Made by a program: the position numbers and the translations under genes. The notes under the pieces are model-generated. The model was not told the origin of the DNA and made no database searches. It worked only from the letters and a program-made list of their open reading frames with translations. Shown here piece by piece: positions 12,140-23,274 of a stretch of DNA of 64,000 nucleotides. Positions within the stretch are counted from its first letter, which is position 1. Each line of letters begins with the position of its first letter. This stretch comes from Nematostella vectensis (taxonomy: Eukaryota > Cnidaria > Anthozoa > Actiniaria > Edwardsiidae): positions 14,216,139 to 14,280,138 of the forward strand of contig NC_064039.1 of the NCBI RefSeq assembly GCF_932526225.1. The letters run 5' to 3'.

Positions 12140-12370
12140 TCAGGCATTGCCTAAGTAATCTAAGAAATTGTTAAATAAGGCATCGTTCCCACTTGCGTTC
12201 AGGTGTAGACCTCCTTGATTCAGCATGCCCGGAGTAATGTTCGTGTGGCTAATTCTGTCCCATCTATTTTGTGAGCAAAAGCGTTTGAGACGTTTGTTCA
12301 CTTCTTGTACTCCATCTCTAAACGAGTCTCGACGCGTCACCAGCTCGGAGAGCAACTTTAGTGCACGGGA
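12140..12370 (-). pseudogene. Non-LTR ORF1 C-terminus with SGNH/esterase-like end
   Basis: The frame reads LSELVTRRDSFRDGVQEVN and then WDRISHTNITPGMLNQGGLH followed by LNASGNDALFNNFLDYLG. The arrangement V..N..L...C......I.H.NI......GLHLN..G is that of the C-terminal end of SGNH-hydrolase/esterase domains found in ORF1 of some CR1-like elements, the GLHLN histidine being the expected catalytic one. Only this end is retained; the upstream GDS nucleophile part was not seen. Confidence 0.55.
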
Positions 12371-12374
12371 CTAT

Positions 12375-12833
12375 TTCGCACTTCTTTTTCGACCCGCATT
12401 CTCTTTGGTGGTGACCTCGCCTTAAACATGAGAAACAGCAACGGGCGTTCTTGAGCAGGGTCAGTCTCTCATTGACTGTGGCGGCAGCCATCTTAGGGCA
12501 ATCGGGAACCCTGTGGTTTTCAGCGTCACAGACGAAACAATTCGTCGTTCTTGCTTGCTGCCCCACTGCGAAAACACCTTTCCTCTCCCTGGGTTGAGTC
12601 TGGTTTTGGTCGTTTCTGCCGATTCCGATGTCTCCAAAGTCGAGGTCGAACTCTGCCTTCACACGCTTTCTTATGAAATCACTAATGTGCTGGATACTGG
12701 GCGTGACATTCTTCTCTCTCAGGTCGGAGGACACGCTTCGCCATCGTTCTATGAGGTGGTCCGGCAGACGCATGACTATGCGCCTGAGGTTTACGTTCGC
12801 GTTGATATCCGCGAAGTAGCCGATTCGTTTCAT
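12375..12833 (-). pseudogene. BEL/Pao gag zinc-knuckle region
   Basis: The ORF contains LPDHLIERWRSVSSDLREKN, a gag-like helical segment, then CFVCDAENHRVPDCPKM and CCFSCLRRGHHQREC, two CCHC-like zinc knuckles typical of the BEL/Pao gag-protease junction. After KKKCEIVPC the sequence passes into the nested non-LTR element, so the protease does not follow. Confidence 0.8.
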
Positions 12834-13019
12834 TGTCGCTAGAAAACTAGCGACATCGCCTTTTGTGATGGTGTTGACTAGTGCGCGCGCAATGACACTT
12901 GCTTGACCTAATTGATCTAAGCGTTTTAAGCGCTGTTGCGTACATTATGCCATCCGAACCTAAACCTGCTATGCATCTTTCCGCTTCTCCGGCAAGGTGC
13001 ATTTTGAGCTGAATCATTC

Positions 13020-13841
13020 TTATGTTGTTACTGTATGATTCTTGTCGTGGATATGGATCTTAAATCTGTCGACGAAATCGGCATAATCTTGCGGGTTTCC
13101 GTCAAACTTTGTTAGCGCCACGGTTGGTATGCTAGCTTCTAATTTATACAGTGCTTCGGCTATTGACATAGTCGTGCTTTCTTGTGGTTGCACAATAGTC
13201 TCCTCAAACTCGACTAAATTATCGATCCACTGGTAAAAGACGTTTGTTGTTGTCACTGGCGATTGCTGACTGTGCGTGATTTCCTGCTGGGTAATTGGGG
13301 GAGTAGGCGGTGTAGCCGGCGGGTGATTTTGGCTATTAGAATCTGAGTTGTTATGTGTTATTATTTCCTGTTGACCTTGTTGGTCTATTTCTAAACTCGG
13401 GTCATTAGGCATAGCTTTCTTCGTCATCTTTTTGATGTCCTTCTCAATTGCTTCTTGTAACGTGTATACAACATTGTTCAAATCGTTTTCCCACGCGTCC
13501 AATGCATCATGATCCGGGTTTTCGAATTCGTAGAACAAGCTGTGTATTTCGCACGCGCTTTCGAAGTCCTTTCTTAGCTGATCTAGTTCTTTGCGAAATC
13601 GTTTCGCCGTGGTAGTATCTGTTGTCGTCAAATCGCGGATGCGCTTAATCGCACGCGTTATCTTGCAGCGTAATTGTTTCCTTCTTGTTCGTATATCTGT
13701 TTCGCTATCGGTACCGGTGCTAGATGCCGATGTCTCTTTGTCTTTATCTGCCATGCTTTTTGCTTCGGTCGGCTCTTCACTTGTTCCTTCAGAAATTTGA
13801 AGTAGACTCCGGCTACGAAGCGCTTTTAAGACCGGCCTCAA
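13020..13841 (-). pseudogene. BEL/Pao gag-like N-terminal region
   Basis: A 273-residue open frame starting at an ATG near 13841, or at an internal Met (MADKDKETSAS) near 13755. It is charged and helical in its first half (RCKITRAIKRIRDL, FRKELDQLRKDFES), Ser/Pro/Thr/Gln-rich in the middle, and ends with IPTVALTKFDGNPQDYADF followed by VDRFKIHIHD. The phrase L.KFDG...Y..F...F is the conserved entry to the BEL/Pao gag domain (DUF1759). The frame is lost near 13020 and the following 180 bases show broken remnants. Confidence 0.8.
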
Positions 13842-13990
13842 GGATTTCTTCCAATATTTATTATATTAAAACATTCTGGAATAGATCAATAATTACAGCA
13901 TTTTAAGCAGCAATTATCAACTTGTGTCAATCAAACTTAATTACTTACATATTGAATCAGTCACTTAGAAAACAAACAGTGTTCGATGCG

Positions 13991-14278
13991 CTATCTACAA
14001 CACTCAGTGGACACCACACATTCCGCGTTCCTAACTTTGCCATCGCTCTCTAGTGTCTTTTTGTAAGTATATTCAAGATAGTCCTTGGAGAATATTGAGG
14101 TGAATAGATTGTCTATAACCTCAATCCATAGCTTGTTATCTTGATTTATCTTCCTTGATGTCGACCACTTACATCCAGTAAAGTAGAAAGAGGTTCCTAT
14201 TAAAAAAATTACTTCAAAAAAGACATGTATGGCGACTGAAATTAAGAAGATAACTATTTTTATTTTTGTTGTTCCCAT
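13991..14278 (-). CDS. Hypothetical small protein with N-terminal membrane segment
   Basis: A 95-codon frame from ATG at 14278 to a stop near 13991. Residues 7-33 (IKIVIFLISVAIHVFFEVIF) form a hydrophobic helix, either a signal anchor or a long signal peptide, followed by a hydrophilic tail with KSDGKVRNAECVVSTECC-like chemistry and five Cys residues. No family recognised and no confirmed splice sites. It could be the first exon of a larger minus-strand gene or a chance ORF next to the BEL element. The stretch 14280-14900 upstream shows nothing else I can support. Confidence 0.25.
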   Translation of the reverse strand: MGTTKIKIVIFLISVAIHVFFEVIFLIGTSFYFTGCKWSTSRKINQDNKLWIEVIDNLFTSIFSKDYLEYTYKKTLESDGKVRNAECVVSTECCR

Positions 14279-15268
14279 TTTTTTGTTTTTTGCACATTCA
14301 TAGAATGAGCTAGCATAAAGAGCCTCCCAGAACAGGATTTTCTAACTATGGTCGTGCATTCGACATTTATCATGAACCTTTTATTTCAAATTAAACTTGA
14401 CTGTTAGCTTTCTGGACACTTAATTTAGCTTTTCTGAATGACAGCCTAAGGAAGAGCAGCATTTGGGCGTACTGGTGGGTGATTAGCTGTTGTACTAAAG
14501 GTAGAAAATAATTGGATATTAGTGGTGTAAAAAGCTAGTTTTCTCCTACTAGACCTTGTCTAATCGTGAATAACAGGCTAAAGATAACAATTGCAAATTC
14601 TAAACTCACATTACCCCACAAGACAGTAATGTTTTTAAAAATGTGAAATAATATGCTTACATGATGACGCATCCCCTGGTGAATCATGAGATGTGGCTCT
14701 CAAATAGAGCTGTCGGTGGACTTTGTGGCTTGCCTCGAAGCCCTGGTTTGACATCTTTCCTATAGACCGATGGTTTCTAAAGAGCATTGATGCATGCTCA
14801 ATTGTCATGTGGCCATAGTCACCTGTCCCAAGTCTTATTCAAAAGATGTTCTTTAACAGAAATCCCCATTCTTTGCACTAAAGTAAAAAAGCACAGAAAG
14901 CATTACAGCAACACTGCTAAATAGGCAATAGCTTATTGGAATTATACAGTAGAACAACCCTGCATTTACTCTCAATAATAGACCAGATGCCATCCATTTC
15001 AAAGTTGTCATGTAAGAGATGTGCTTGATCGTGGTGCCTAAAGCGCCGTAATAAAATTAACGAAAAAAAAAATGAAAATTGGAAATGTTTTTGTGTCATC
15101 ACTTAGGTTTAGAAATTGCTCCGACCATGTGCAATGTACTGTAGTCTGTAATAATTGTTACCCAAAGGGCTATCCCTTGGGGTAAAAATTGATCGTGCTG
15201 AAGATCACCCAGTCTGTTTTTATGGGAGTTTCCCCAGGGGCTATATTTCCCTAAAAAACATTAAAATT

Positions 15269-18200
15269 TTAACGTTCAAGTACCTTCACATCAAAGACAT
15301 CTATCTGGTCCTCTTCATCTTGAGCATATTCTCGATCCCTCATTGTCAATGCTATGTCTCTCCAGTCAGAGAACACCTAAAATAAATTAAAGTATAAAAT
15401 CACTAAAGAATCTCAAATCAATAGAGCACTTCAAAACATTCCTTGTAACCAGTGTTTGTAACCAAATAAATGCCATTTTTAATTGTTAAAGGGGTCCTTA
15501 GACATAAGGATCCCATATCACTGTGGCCCTATCAATGCATAAGCACTATTATGTATCATACACAGTATTGTCATATATGTTGTTATTATCATCATCATGA
15601 AAGTAATATATCTGTTATTATTTTTTTTATAATGATACCTTTTTGAAACTCTGAATAGCTAGCTCTGCTGCTAGCTTACTCATTTCCTCATTTCTGCTTG
15701 TACCATGATCTCTCTTTTTGCCTCTAGTTAGAACTTTCCTCTGGGAAGAGCGTCTTGTAGTCTCAGGTGCGAAAGAATCCTTGAACCTCTTGCTGATGTT
15801 GCTCACTTTCTCTTCCCAAATTGAGAGAAGCTCATCTACTTTCTCTTGCAGTGCAGCTGAAACAAATTGTTGAATTCTTATAGAAATGTAAACTCATAGT
15901 ATATTATAATGTATTTTTAATTATTTTATATTTTATAAAAATATTTTGCTGTAATTGTTGATACTAAAAATATACTGTATAATTGTTATTTTTAATGTAA
16001 GGATACATTTAAATTCACTTATTATATTTATTCACCAATCATCTAAACATATCTTTATGGTTTCATAGCAAGTTGGATGAGCATCCTTTAAATGTCAAAA
16101 AATAAACTTCACCTACCAGACATACTTCGAACATGAACATTGTGAGTTTCCAAACGAGTTTGTTGCCCTGGTTTTGCCTGTACAGTGATCCTGTCACAAT
16201 GCATGGTCTCAGGGCCCAACTCCTTTAGAACATCATTGCAGTGATTCAGGGAGCCAACTTCAAAGGCAAACAGACCAAGGCAGGCCAGGAGCTGCTCTGT
16301 GTTTCTTAGCTCGCAATGAAGAGCACAAAAATTTATGCTTGTCATCTCTTCATTTAGTAGAAATAAGAGGTCATCTCTTATTCCTTTGAACCTTCAATAC
16401 AAAGATATTATGCTCCATAAATTAGAACAAAAAATTCAGTTTTGTTTCTAAACAAATATCAGCAAATCAGCAAACAAATAACATAAAAGCTCTATTAATG
16501 AAAATAGGCCCCCTATCCCCCCCCCCCCCCCCCTCAAAGAGAGAAAATGAAATAAGCCCCCATGGACTGAGGTATTAACACATACCCTCCAATGTTTGCC
16601 TTTGTTTTGAGCAAGTGTTCTAAGCACACAGTCCCATTCCCAAGGTCACATTTCTCACTGCAACTCTGAAAATTGTAAATAAAAATTGAAATTGAAATGT
16701 TCTTAGTTTTTGTAAGTGCAGTTTTTAGTATTTCTCCAGCTTTCGTTTTTATGTTTCTCACTAGGAACTTACCCGTATAGCATGGCAAAACATACAGAAC
16801 TCAACATCTACACCTCTCCCTCCAAGCTGGAAATCTGGGTCATCCTTTTTTGGAAGTAACAGGCAAAATCTTTTATAATCAAGGATTACTAAAAGAAATT
16901 GCAATGAGTTAAGCAATATAGATTTTTATTGGATAAAAGCTATGAAAGCTAAAGTATCACCATATGACTGGCATAGTTGTAAAAGATAGAAAAGAAGGTA
17001 ACACAGTTAACTTAGTAAAAGATATATTTACCTTTCAAAATGATACTGCATTGCCTTCCATCAACAACAATACCACTCTCCTTCAGCTTGTCCTTCCTCT
17101 TGTTGATGTCCTTGATCATGTTTCGTATATTTTGTCTAAAATAAAACCATTTTTATATGTTTTCTTTGCAAACTTATAAACTTCTATATTTGTAATTAAA
17201 GCCCTGACATTTTACTAACAGTTGCTATATTTCATTCGTAGCCTTAAAAAAATGGAACTTACCCTAATGATTATCTACAGAAAAATGTTTCCTTTATATT
17301 AAGCTCCCTTTTCTCAATTTAAGAGTCTATTATTTTAATGATTTTTTAATGAAGTTTGATAGCACAGCTTATGTGAAATATGGTAAAATGAATCCCAAGT
17401 AAAAATATTATATATACCTTTCAAAATATTTGAATAGAAATGAACAAAAAACGTACTTACCTGCTTTCCTTGCAATTTGCTCTAGCAATGGTATACACAG
17501 CCTTGGAACTTTGACTCGATAGATAGGGATGATCAGCAGCCACAATCCCAATGCTGACTTGGTCTTTTCCTGAAATAGATGCATGGTACAGTTAGCCAAC
17601 TGAAATTTTTAGATCTTTACTTTGATTATTTTTATTGAACAAAGTTGCCATAAATCATGAAAAAAAGTAGTAATTTCGCCCAAATTGGACAACTTCAGAC
17701 AAATCAAGGGTCGTACAATTTGAAATGTCTCAAGAACGGATAATCTACCAAAAAGTACCGAAGCTTATTTTGTTTTATATTACACAAGCAACATCTAGGC
17801 AAAAAAAAAATCAACCAAATAAAAGCTAACACAACTTTACAATTTAAACTTTGCCATTTTTATCTCCTGTCTCCCATGGCCCTGATGCCTAGAAATTATT
17901 GCACTTACCAAACAAAGGTCTTCCATTCAATTCCAGATGAAACTCAAAGGTGTCATTCCGGCAACCATGATGCCGCTGCTCCCGTATACTCCATAACACA
18001 ACTTCGTTCATGGAGACTTGAAAGCCGATCACTCCAGATGGGAGTGGCTTTATCTCCATAATCTCTCTGGTGATGTTAAAAACCATCTCCCTCAGGGCCT
18101 TCATGTGGTTTTTTATAGGGAGGATTGGGATGGTGTCTGCTGCCTAAAAGGCAAAACTCAAATGTAACACTTATTGTACTAGCCAGTTATTATTGTAAAA

Positions 18201-18957
18201 CGTTTCACACATTTTTACTAAAAGTTTTTGGTCAAGAACAATCCTTCAATAAATAAAAAAATGAATGAATGGATGAATTAGAGGGATTTTACCCTCTAAT
18301 TTGACTAGGAGGTATAGCCAGTCGGGTACCCCCCTCATCACCTCCACCCTAGCGTTCCACGTCTCTTCGGACATGATCTCTTCCAGGCCTCGCTTGACGC
18401 CGCGCTTCTCCACTACTTCATCAATAACTTGCCTGATTGTCTCCTTGGCCTCTTTCCCGCCATTATCTGTGGTGCACGAATGAGCGAGCACTGAAGCAAC
18501 CGTCTCGTTCATTCTGCTGCAGAGTTTAGCTATCTCCCGAAAGCAATCCTTCGCTCGCTCTCGTTTTTTTCTCTTTTTTGTTGCAGGAGAATGTTTTATC
18601 AGACGAGTACTGGCGAGGCATGGGGGGCGGTGTTGCAACAGGTTGTACGTTAAGAAGTCTACGGGAATCTCGATTTGCTGAAATCCTCGCGATTACCCTA
18701 AACGTAGAAAGGACGTAGACTTCTTTAGTTCTAGCCTTGTTCCAGGCAACGCAATCTGTATAAAACCATTCGATCGGAGCTGGATCGCCGGCGACCGTCC
18801 TCACATCCTTCTGCGCTATCTTTATAGCTTCGGCCGGGAATGCTTCAAAGAACTTCAAATTGACGAATTTTCGTGGTGGTAAACCGCATAGGTCAATATT
18901 AAGTGCGTACCACCTTTTGTTTGGGTCAATTTTCAGTGAAATCACATCAAATAACAT
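15269..18957 (-). CDS. Unrecognised multi-exon gene, possibly transposon-derived
   Basis: Minus-strand exons, each with GT-AG borders: 18957-18293 (start ATG, with one frame change), 18139-17909, 17569-17461, 17136-17032, 16888-16773, 16665-16586, 16391-16117, 15856-15639 and 15376-15269 (stop TAA). Phases join correctly through the last eight. The protein begins MLFDVISLKIDPNKRWYALN, then a basic/helical segment (IRQVIDEVVEKRGVKRGLEE), a region with PLPSGVIGFQVSMNEVVLW, KDQVSIGIVAADHPYLSS, SGIVVDGRQCSIILKVILDY and EFCMFCHAIR, then FCALHCELRNTEQLLACLG and a coiled-coil, acidic C-terminus. The C..C and HC.LR motifs with a preceding DG/DY pair recall transposase-like families seen in cnidarian genomes, but I cannot name one. 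In the first exon the frame changes in an A-rich run near 18555-18580 (KKEKK to KKRKKRERAK), either a real frameshift or a sequence error. Confidence 0.6.
16517..16533. repeat. Poly-C run within unrecognised gene intron
   Basis: Seventeen consecutive C residues, one of eleven long G/C homopolymers in the window (others near 8438, 32610, 34336, 42308, 43024, 45410, 46266, 54580, 56568 and 62640). Confidence 0.9.
17638..17868. repeat. Dispersed repeat, solo arm of a foldback family
   Basis: About 230 bases are clearly similar to 46001-46232 in the same orientation, sharing blocks such as TTTCGCCCAAATTGG, TCAAGAACGGAT, AAGCTTATTTTGTTTT and AACTTTGCCATTTTT. At 46 kb the same sequence is one arm of an inverted repeat; here the other arm is absent. 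It sits in an intron of the unrecognised gene at 15.3-19.0 kb. Confidence 0.75.
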
Positions 18958-19484
18958 AACGAAATCGGGAAGAACGAGGTCTTACCCGACGAGTCGCATG
19001 TTGTAGACTGAATCAATAGAGCGCGCGCTTTGATTCATATTTGGCGCTAAGTTACACCATATTCCCATACATGGCATAATCCAATATTTATAGAGGCCAA
19101 GTGTCGATAGAAAACACACTGTACCCACCTGGCACCGATCAAAGTGCTGTCATAAAAATTCATTCAATTAACACGAAAACGCTTGACGCATGCTGGGAAT
19201 AAGCATCCTCGCTGGTACCGTTTTCTCCCCTCTGGGGCTCCTCATGATCACAAGGCTGCTTGTCCACAACTGCCATATAAATTTGGATAATATTCATAGA
19301 TGATTCTTGCTTACAAATTCCAGCATAATAAACTTGCTATTTTACTTCCACATACGACTTTCCTCAGAACTATTTTCACCGACTCAAATGAATTTGGGCT
19401 GACAAATACTGGGTTTGCAGCTGCTACAGTGGGTGGATTGTCTGGATGGTTGCTTGCTATGTGGGACCCCACTCATCGTAGACT

Positions 19485-22400
19485 TCAGACAGCTGGTCTT
19501 CCTGGTAGACAGTTGCTGTGTTCCTCCTCGTCTACCCTGAAGCCTAGATGGACCTCCTTCACGCGATGAACATACTGCCGTGTTGGTGCAACCAGCGCTG
19601 TCCCCAATAAGGAGCTTCCATTCAGTTCCTTCTCTACTTCCTTTAGATTTGCACCACACTGCACGCACTTTCTGTTCTTCTTGTCCATCATGATTTCACA
19701 TAATGGACAAACTCTTTTTCCTTCTCTCGCCCTTATTTTTTCAACCCTCTGGTCAATGTCATCCCTTGACACCATTAATGATGGTTTGCTCCTTGGCAGT
19801 CTTGTAAAGGAAATCCTGGATGAGGTTTTTATTCTAAAAGAAAAACAGAAAAATGGAGCAAACAATTCACTGCAGAAGAAATCTTTAAGTGTTTGATTAC
19901 AAGCTTTGTGAGTATAAATCATTCAAAATGCCAAATTCTACAAATCCTCTCTTTGATTCCTTATTTCAATTGTCTTTCAATAATAAAAGAAAATTCTTCA
20001 TTGAATACTTCTAGGATTGTGCTCTCAAACTGCAGCAGTTGTGATTTTTAATGGTTATTCTAATTACTTTTTTTTACACATAGTATGGTACAGGGTTGAA
20101 TATTTTGAAGAGAACGTGACACGAAATTCTCTTTAGCTTATTTTGACAAATTGACAATTTTAACAAATTGTTAGTATAGTAGCGTAATATCCCAAAAATA
20201 ATTCCTCCAATTTTCGATACTTGGTTTAAACGGAAACCTGATTTTTGATCCTTTTAAAATTCGCAATTTTGGCAAATTTTTGCATGAAACCGGCGACATC
20301 CGAATATCTGACGTCAAGAGTTGTACAAGTGGGGGATGAACATTAGACATTCCCATACAAAATAGGACGCTCCCACCCAAAATACACTTATAATTGATCG
20401 TGGAGCCCGAATCTTTCCCAGAAAATAGCTGAGTGTAACCTGAGCAAAGTATCCATAAGGAATCCTGCAGCAATTGGAGCGGTGGTTTTTATTAATATTT
20501 TTTATAAGCTTTTGAACACCATATGCGCACGAACCACCCAATTTTTCGGCAAACTCGCTCCTTTTTCGATCACAATTGTGATCAAAGAAATAAGATATAC
20601 GCTGTAAATAATTGCGAGACGCATAGCAAAGCAGAATGCATAGTTTAAAAGCGTCTATGCTTTAAAATAATACAGAGTGAAAAAATGTTTGTATGTTGAG
20701 ATGCGAGGACTGAAAATCTTCAATGAGTGAACGGCAAAAAAACTCGATTGTATTTTCTTTTCTTTTAATAAATAAACAAACAAACAAATGCAGTAGATGG
20801 TACTAGCATTATAATCCCTAAATAGTTATGTTTTTTAAAGAAAAACTGCCATCAAGACTTGGTATATGTGAAAGGGAATGCACAGCAACTGCACAAATGT
20901 ACATTTACTGGCAAAACAAAGCGTACGGTGCGATAAGAAAACACTCACAAGAAAACTTGCACCCTTCACCGTGCTTTTCTTGGCTATAAAACAAATTCGA
21001 ATTTTATGTTTACCTATCCTCCTTCCTGATTGTAAGGACTGATTTTTGTCGATAATTCGATTGTTCGTTTTGTAGTGAAATATCATTCCTTGAATGACTG
21101 AATAAAATCCTGTTGTCAATCGGCGCGGTAAAAAAAACTATTTCACTTTTCCAGTTTGTCAATTTGTTGTACTTTGAGGCTTAACAGTGAATCAGATTAT
21201 TACAATTGCATGTGGTTCTTTCAACATTTTCAACCCCGGGGTGCTGTTCGAAGGTGAATTTTTGCGAGTTTACTAACTTAAGGGAAGTTGTTCGCCCCGT
21301 CTTGGTTTTATGGCCGTTCGCATTCGCACGTGGAAGAAATCGTTTTTCTACAACTCAGTTTGCGAATAATCCGGTTGAAATTCATTTGCTTGAATGAACC
21401 GATCGACTCGAACTGGTAAACACTCCAGAGATGTCTTTTTATTCCATTCAATTCAGGTTTCGATTAAACCCCTATCTTAATAATAGAAAAAAAGTTATTC
21501 TTTGATCCATTGCTTAAACATTGTAATCATCTTTCTTTACCAAGTCTTGAAAAGCGAAAAAATACAAAAGATATGCTCGTCCTCATCTTTACAAATCTAC
21601 AATGGCAAGCGAATTTCGACTGGAACCCCATCAAGTGTGTACAACTCTTGACTCTTGTCTCTTACGATATCAACTGCAAGCTCTCACTGACTTTGACTTT
21701 TTGATACATCTGTGTCTTCATAATGGAAAGTAATGGCAAATATACTCAAACAACATACCTCCTGCCGCAAGAGGTTATGTTGTTCTTGGGTGAAAGTGCT
21801 TTCCTCCACAAGGTTAGGGATCATAGAAGGATTTACCTTTGCAAGCTTGCAGCGGTTATCCCATTTACTCAAAAGGTTTAAGTAGGTTGTTGATTTGTAT
21901 GTACTATAATCACCAATATATAGGTCAATATGATTGCAGGGCAAGGGTAAGACAAAGCCACTTGAGGTAGGATTTTTAAAAGTACCAGCAGTAATGGCTT
22001 TACCAAAAATAATACTGTTGCTAAATACCAATTACAAAATCTGTACCCTTTTCTTTGCACATGATTGTTTAGCAGAGTGATAAAAAGGTACGTAGATGTT
22101 TTGTATTTTAGTTATGGCATTAAAATTGCTTGGAGTTCCAATGATCTACACATCAAAGAAGTGGACATATAAGAGAATTAACTAACAACATAGGTATGAG
22201 GATGGACGACAAGAATGAATGAGTGCACGTGACAAGGACAAAACTGTTTATCAGTGATATATTGATACAATTTGTTTATACTTCTTTGGTGTCCTCCCCC
22301 CTCCCTCTCCACTATAATAGTTCTAATGACTACACTTTACAAGAAAAAAATAATAATTACCCTGGGTGTAATTCTCTGCCCTGCTGGAGGTTTCCGCTTG

Positions 22401-23190
22401 GATTCAAAGTTGTCGTGCACACACTTGTGAGAATACTGATCTGTGCGCGGTTTTCTTTGCGCACTGTCCACTTTTATATCAGTACTTGGTCGTTGTCTAT
22501 TGCGGTCAGGAGGTCACCCGCAGGGTATTCGGGAATTTTCAAAGTTAGCTTGTCCAGCCATGCTTTCAAGCTTAAGACCCCCCAGGGTATAGTTTTCTAA
22601 AACATTACAACACAGCCTACTCCGCGCGATTGAATACATAAGCAGATTACACGAAAAGGGAATAGGACCAATGAAAACAGGCTGCACAAGAGAGTAAAGT
22701 TGGTCATTGGCAATTGCTTTCCTTGCCTCGAGTAGGTTGAACGCCTCTCTGCTAATAGACAATTCCGGAGTAGACAGCCCTTTCAGAGCACTGCTGATTA
22801 CAGAATTGCATCTTGCACTCCACTCGGAGGGATCTAACGACACGAGATTCTCTATGTTTCTGTAGGTTTGGCTACATCGCGATGCGTCTAATTTAATACC
22901 CTGTCTCTCATTGCGATATATAGCCTCGGTTATCAGCAACAGATCAGACCTTGGTAGTTCAACAAGGGATTTGTGGATGTCCGACCGATATCAAAAAACC
23001 TTGTGTTTCAGAGAGCTGCTTAGCAACTTTCCCAGCTTGGTCTGAGGTAAGGAACGGCAAAGATTCAGTTATAGTTTTAAAGTCAACATCGGTACCATCC
23101 GTACCACCCTCGTCCTCTTCTCCACTGTCTGTATCATCTTCTTCACTTAACCCTCGCTTTTTTCCTCTTGATGTTGAAGGTTTCGCCTCG
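19485..23190 (-). pseudogene. Unrecognised, frameshifted multi-exon gene with zinc-ribbon-like exon
   Basis: Minus-strand exon-like blocks. Block 23190-22985 encodes an acidic segment (KKRGLSEEDDTDSGEEDE) and FLTSDQAGKVAKQLSETQGF. After a one-base frame change near 22978 it continues at 22970-22514 with VELPRSDLLLITEAIYRNE and SEWSARCNSVISSALKGLS. Block 22020-21759, after acceptor TATTTAG and before donor GTATGT, has SGFVLPLPCNHIDLYIGDYS and PSMIPNLVEESTFTQEQHN. Block 19832-19485 has SLMVSRDDIDQRVEKIRARE then CPLCEIMMDKKNRKCVQCGA, a CxxC...CxxC zinc ribbon, and HRVKEVHLGFRVDEEE before the frame breaks. The phase between the last two blocks does not match, so an exon is missing or the gene is decayed. 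Family unknown. It is divergent to, and about 80 bases from, the Mutator-like remnant at 23.3 kb. The stretch 19840-21680 holds no other support. Confidence 0.45.
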
Positions 23191-23274
23191 CAAAAAAACT
23201 CTGGCTACGGGCCTGACTTACTATTAATTAAGCTGGCAGCTTATAATCGACAGTAGCAAATAAAATCCCAAAAT

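Larger units (their letters stand above)
10235..12370 (-). mobile_element. CR1/L2-like non-LTR retrotransposon nested in BEL element, internally deleted
   Basis: From right to left on the minus strand: the end of an ORF1 with an esterase-like C-terminus (12370-12140), an apurinic-type endonuclease (12127 to about 11130), a junction straight into the late RT/thumb region (about 11130-10813) and the typical C-terminal tail (10660-10354), then a 3' end with short TTACAAG-type repeats near 10235. The RT core with its YxDD box is missing between SPWINSDLKK and DLANVSDWLKTNKLTLNKSK. It interrupts the BEL/Pao element between its zinc-knuckle and RT parts. Confidence 0.8.
8825..13841 (-). mobile_element. 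Degenerate BEL/Pao LTR retrotransposon (element 2) with nested insertion
   Basis: Parts of one element in the expected minus-strand order: gag-like region (13841-13020), zinc-knuckle region (12833 to about 12375), then after a nested non-LTR insertion (about 10235-12370) the RT (10230-9530) and RNase H (9257-8825). The aspartic protease segment expected between zinc knuckle and RT is not visible, so the nested insertion was accompanied or followed by a deletion. No integrase domain or LTR is recognisable. Several frameshifts and stops make it non-functional. Confidence 0.8.
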
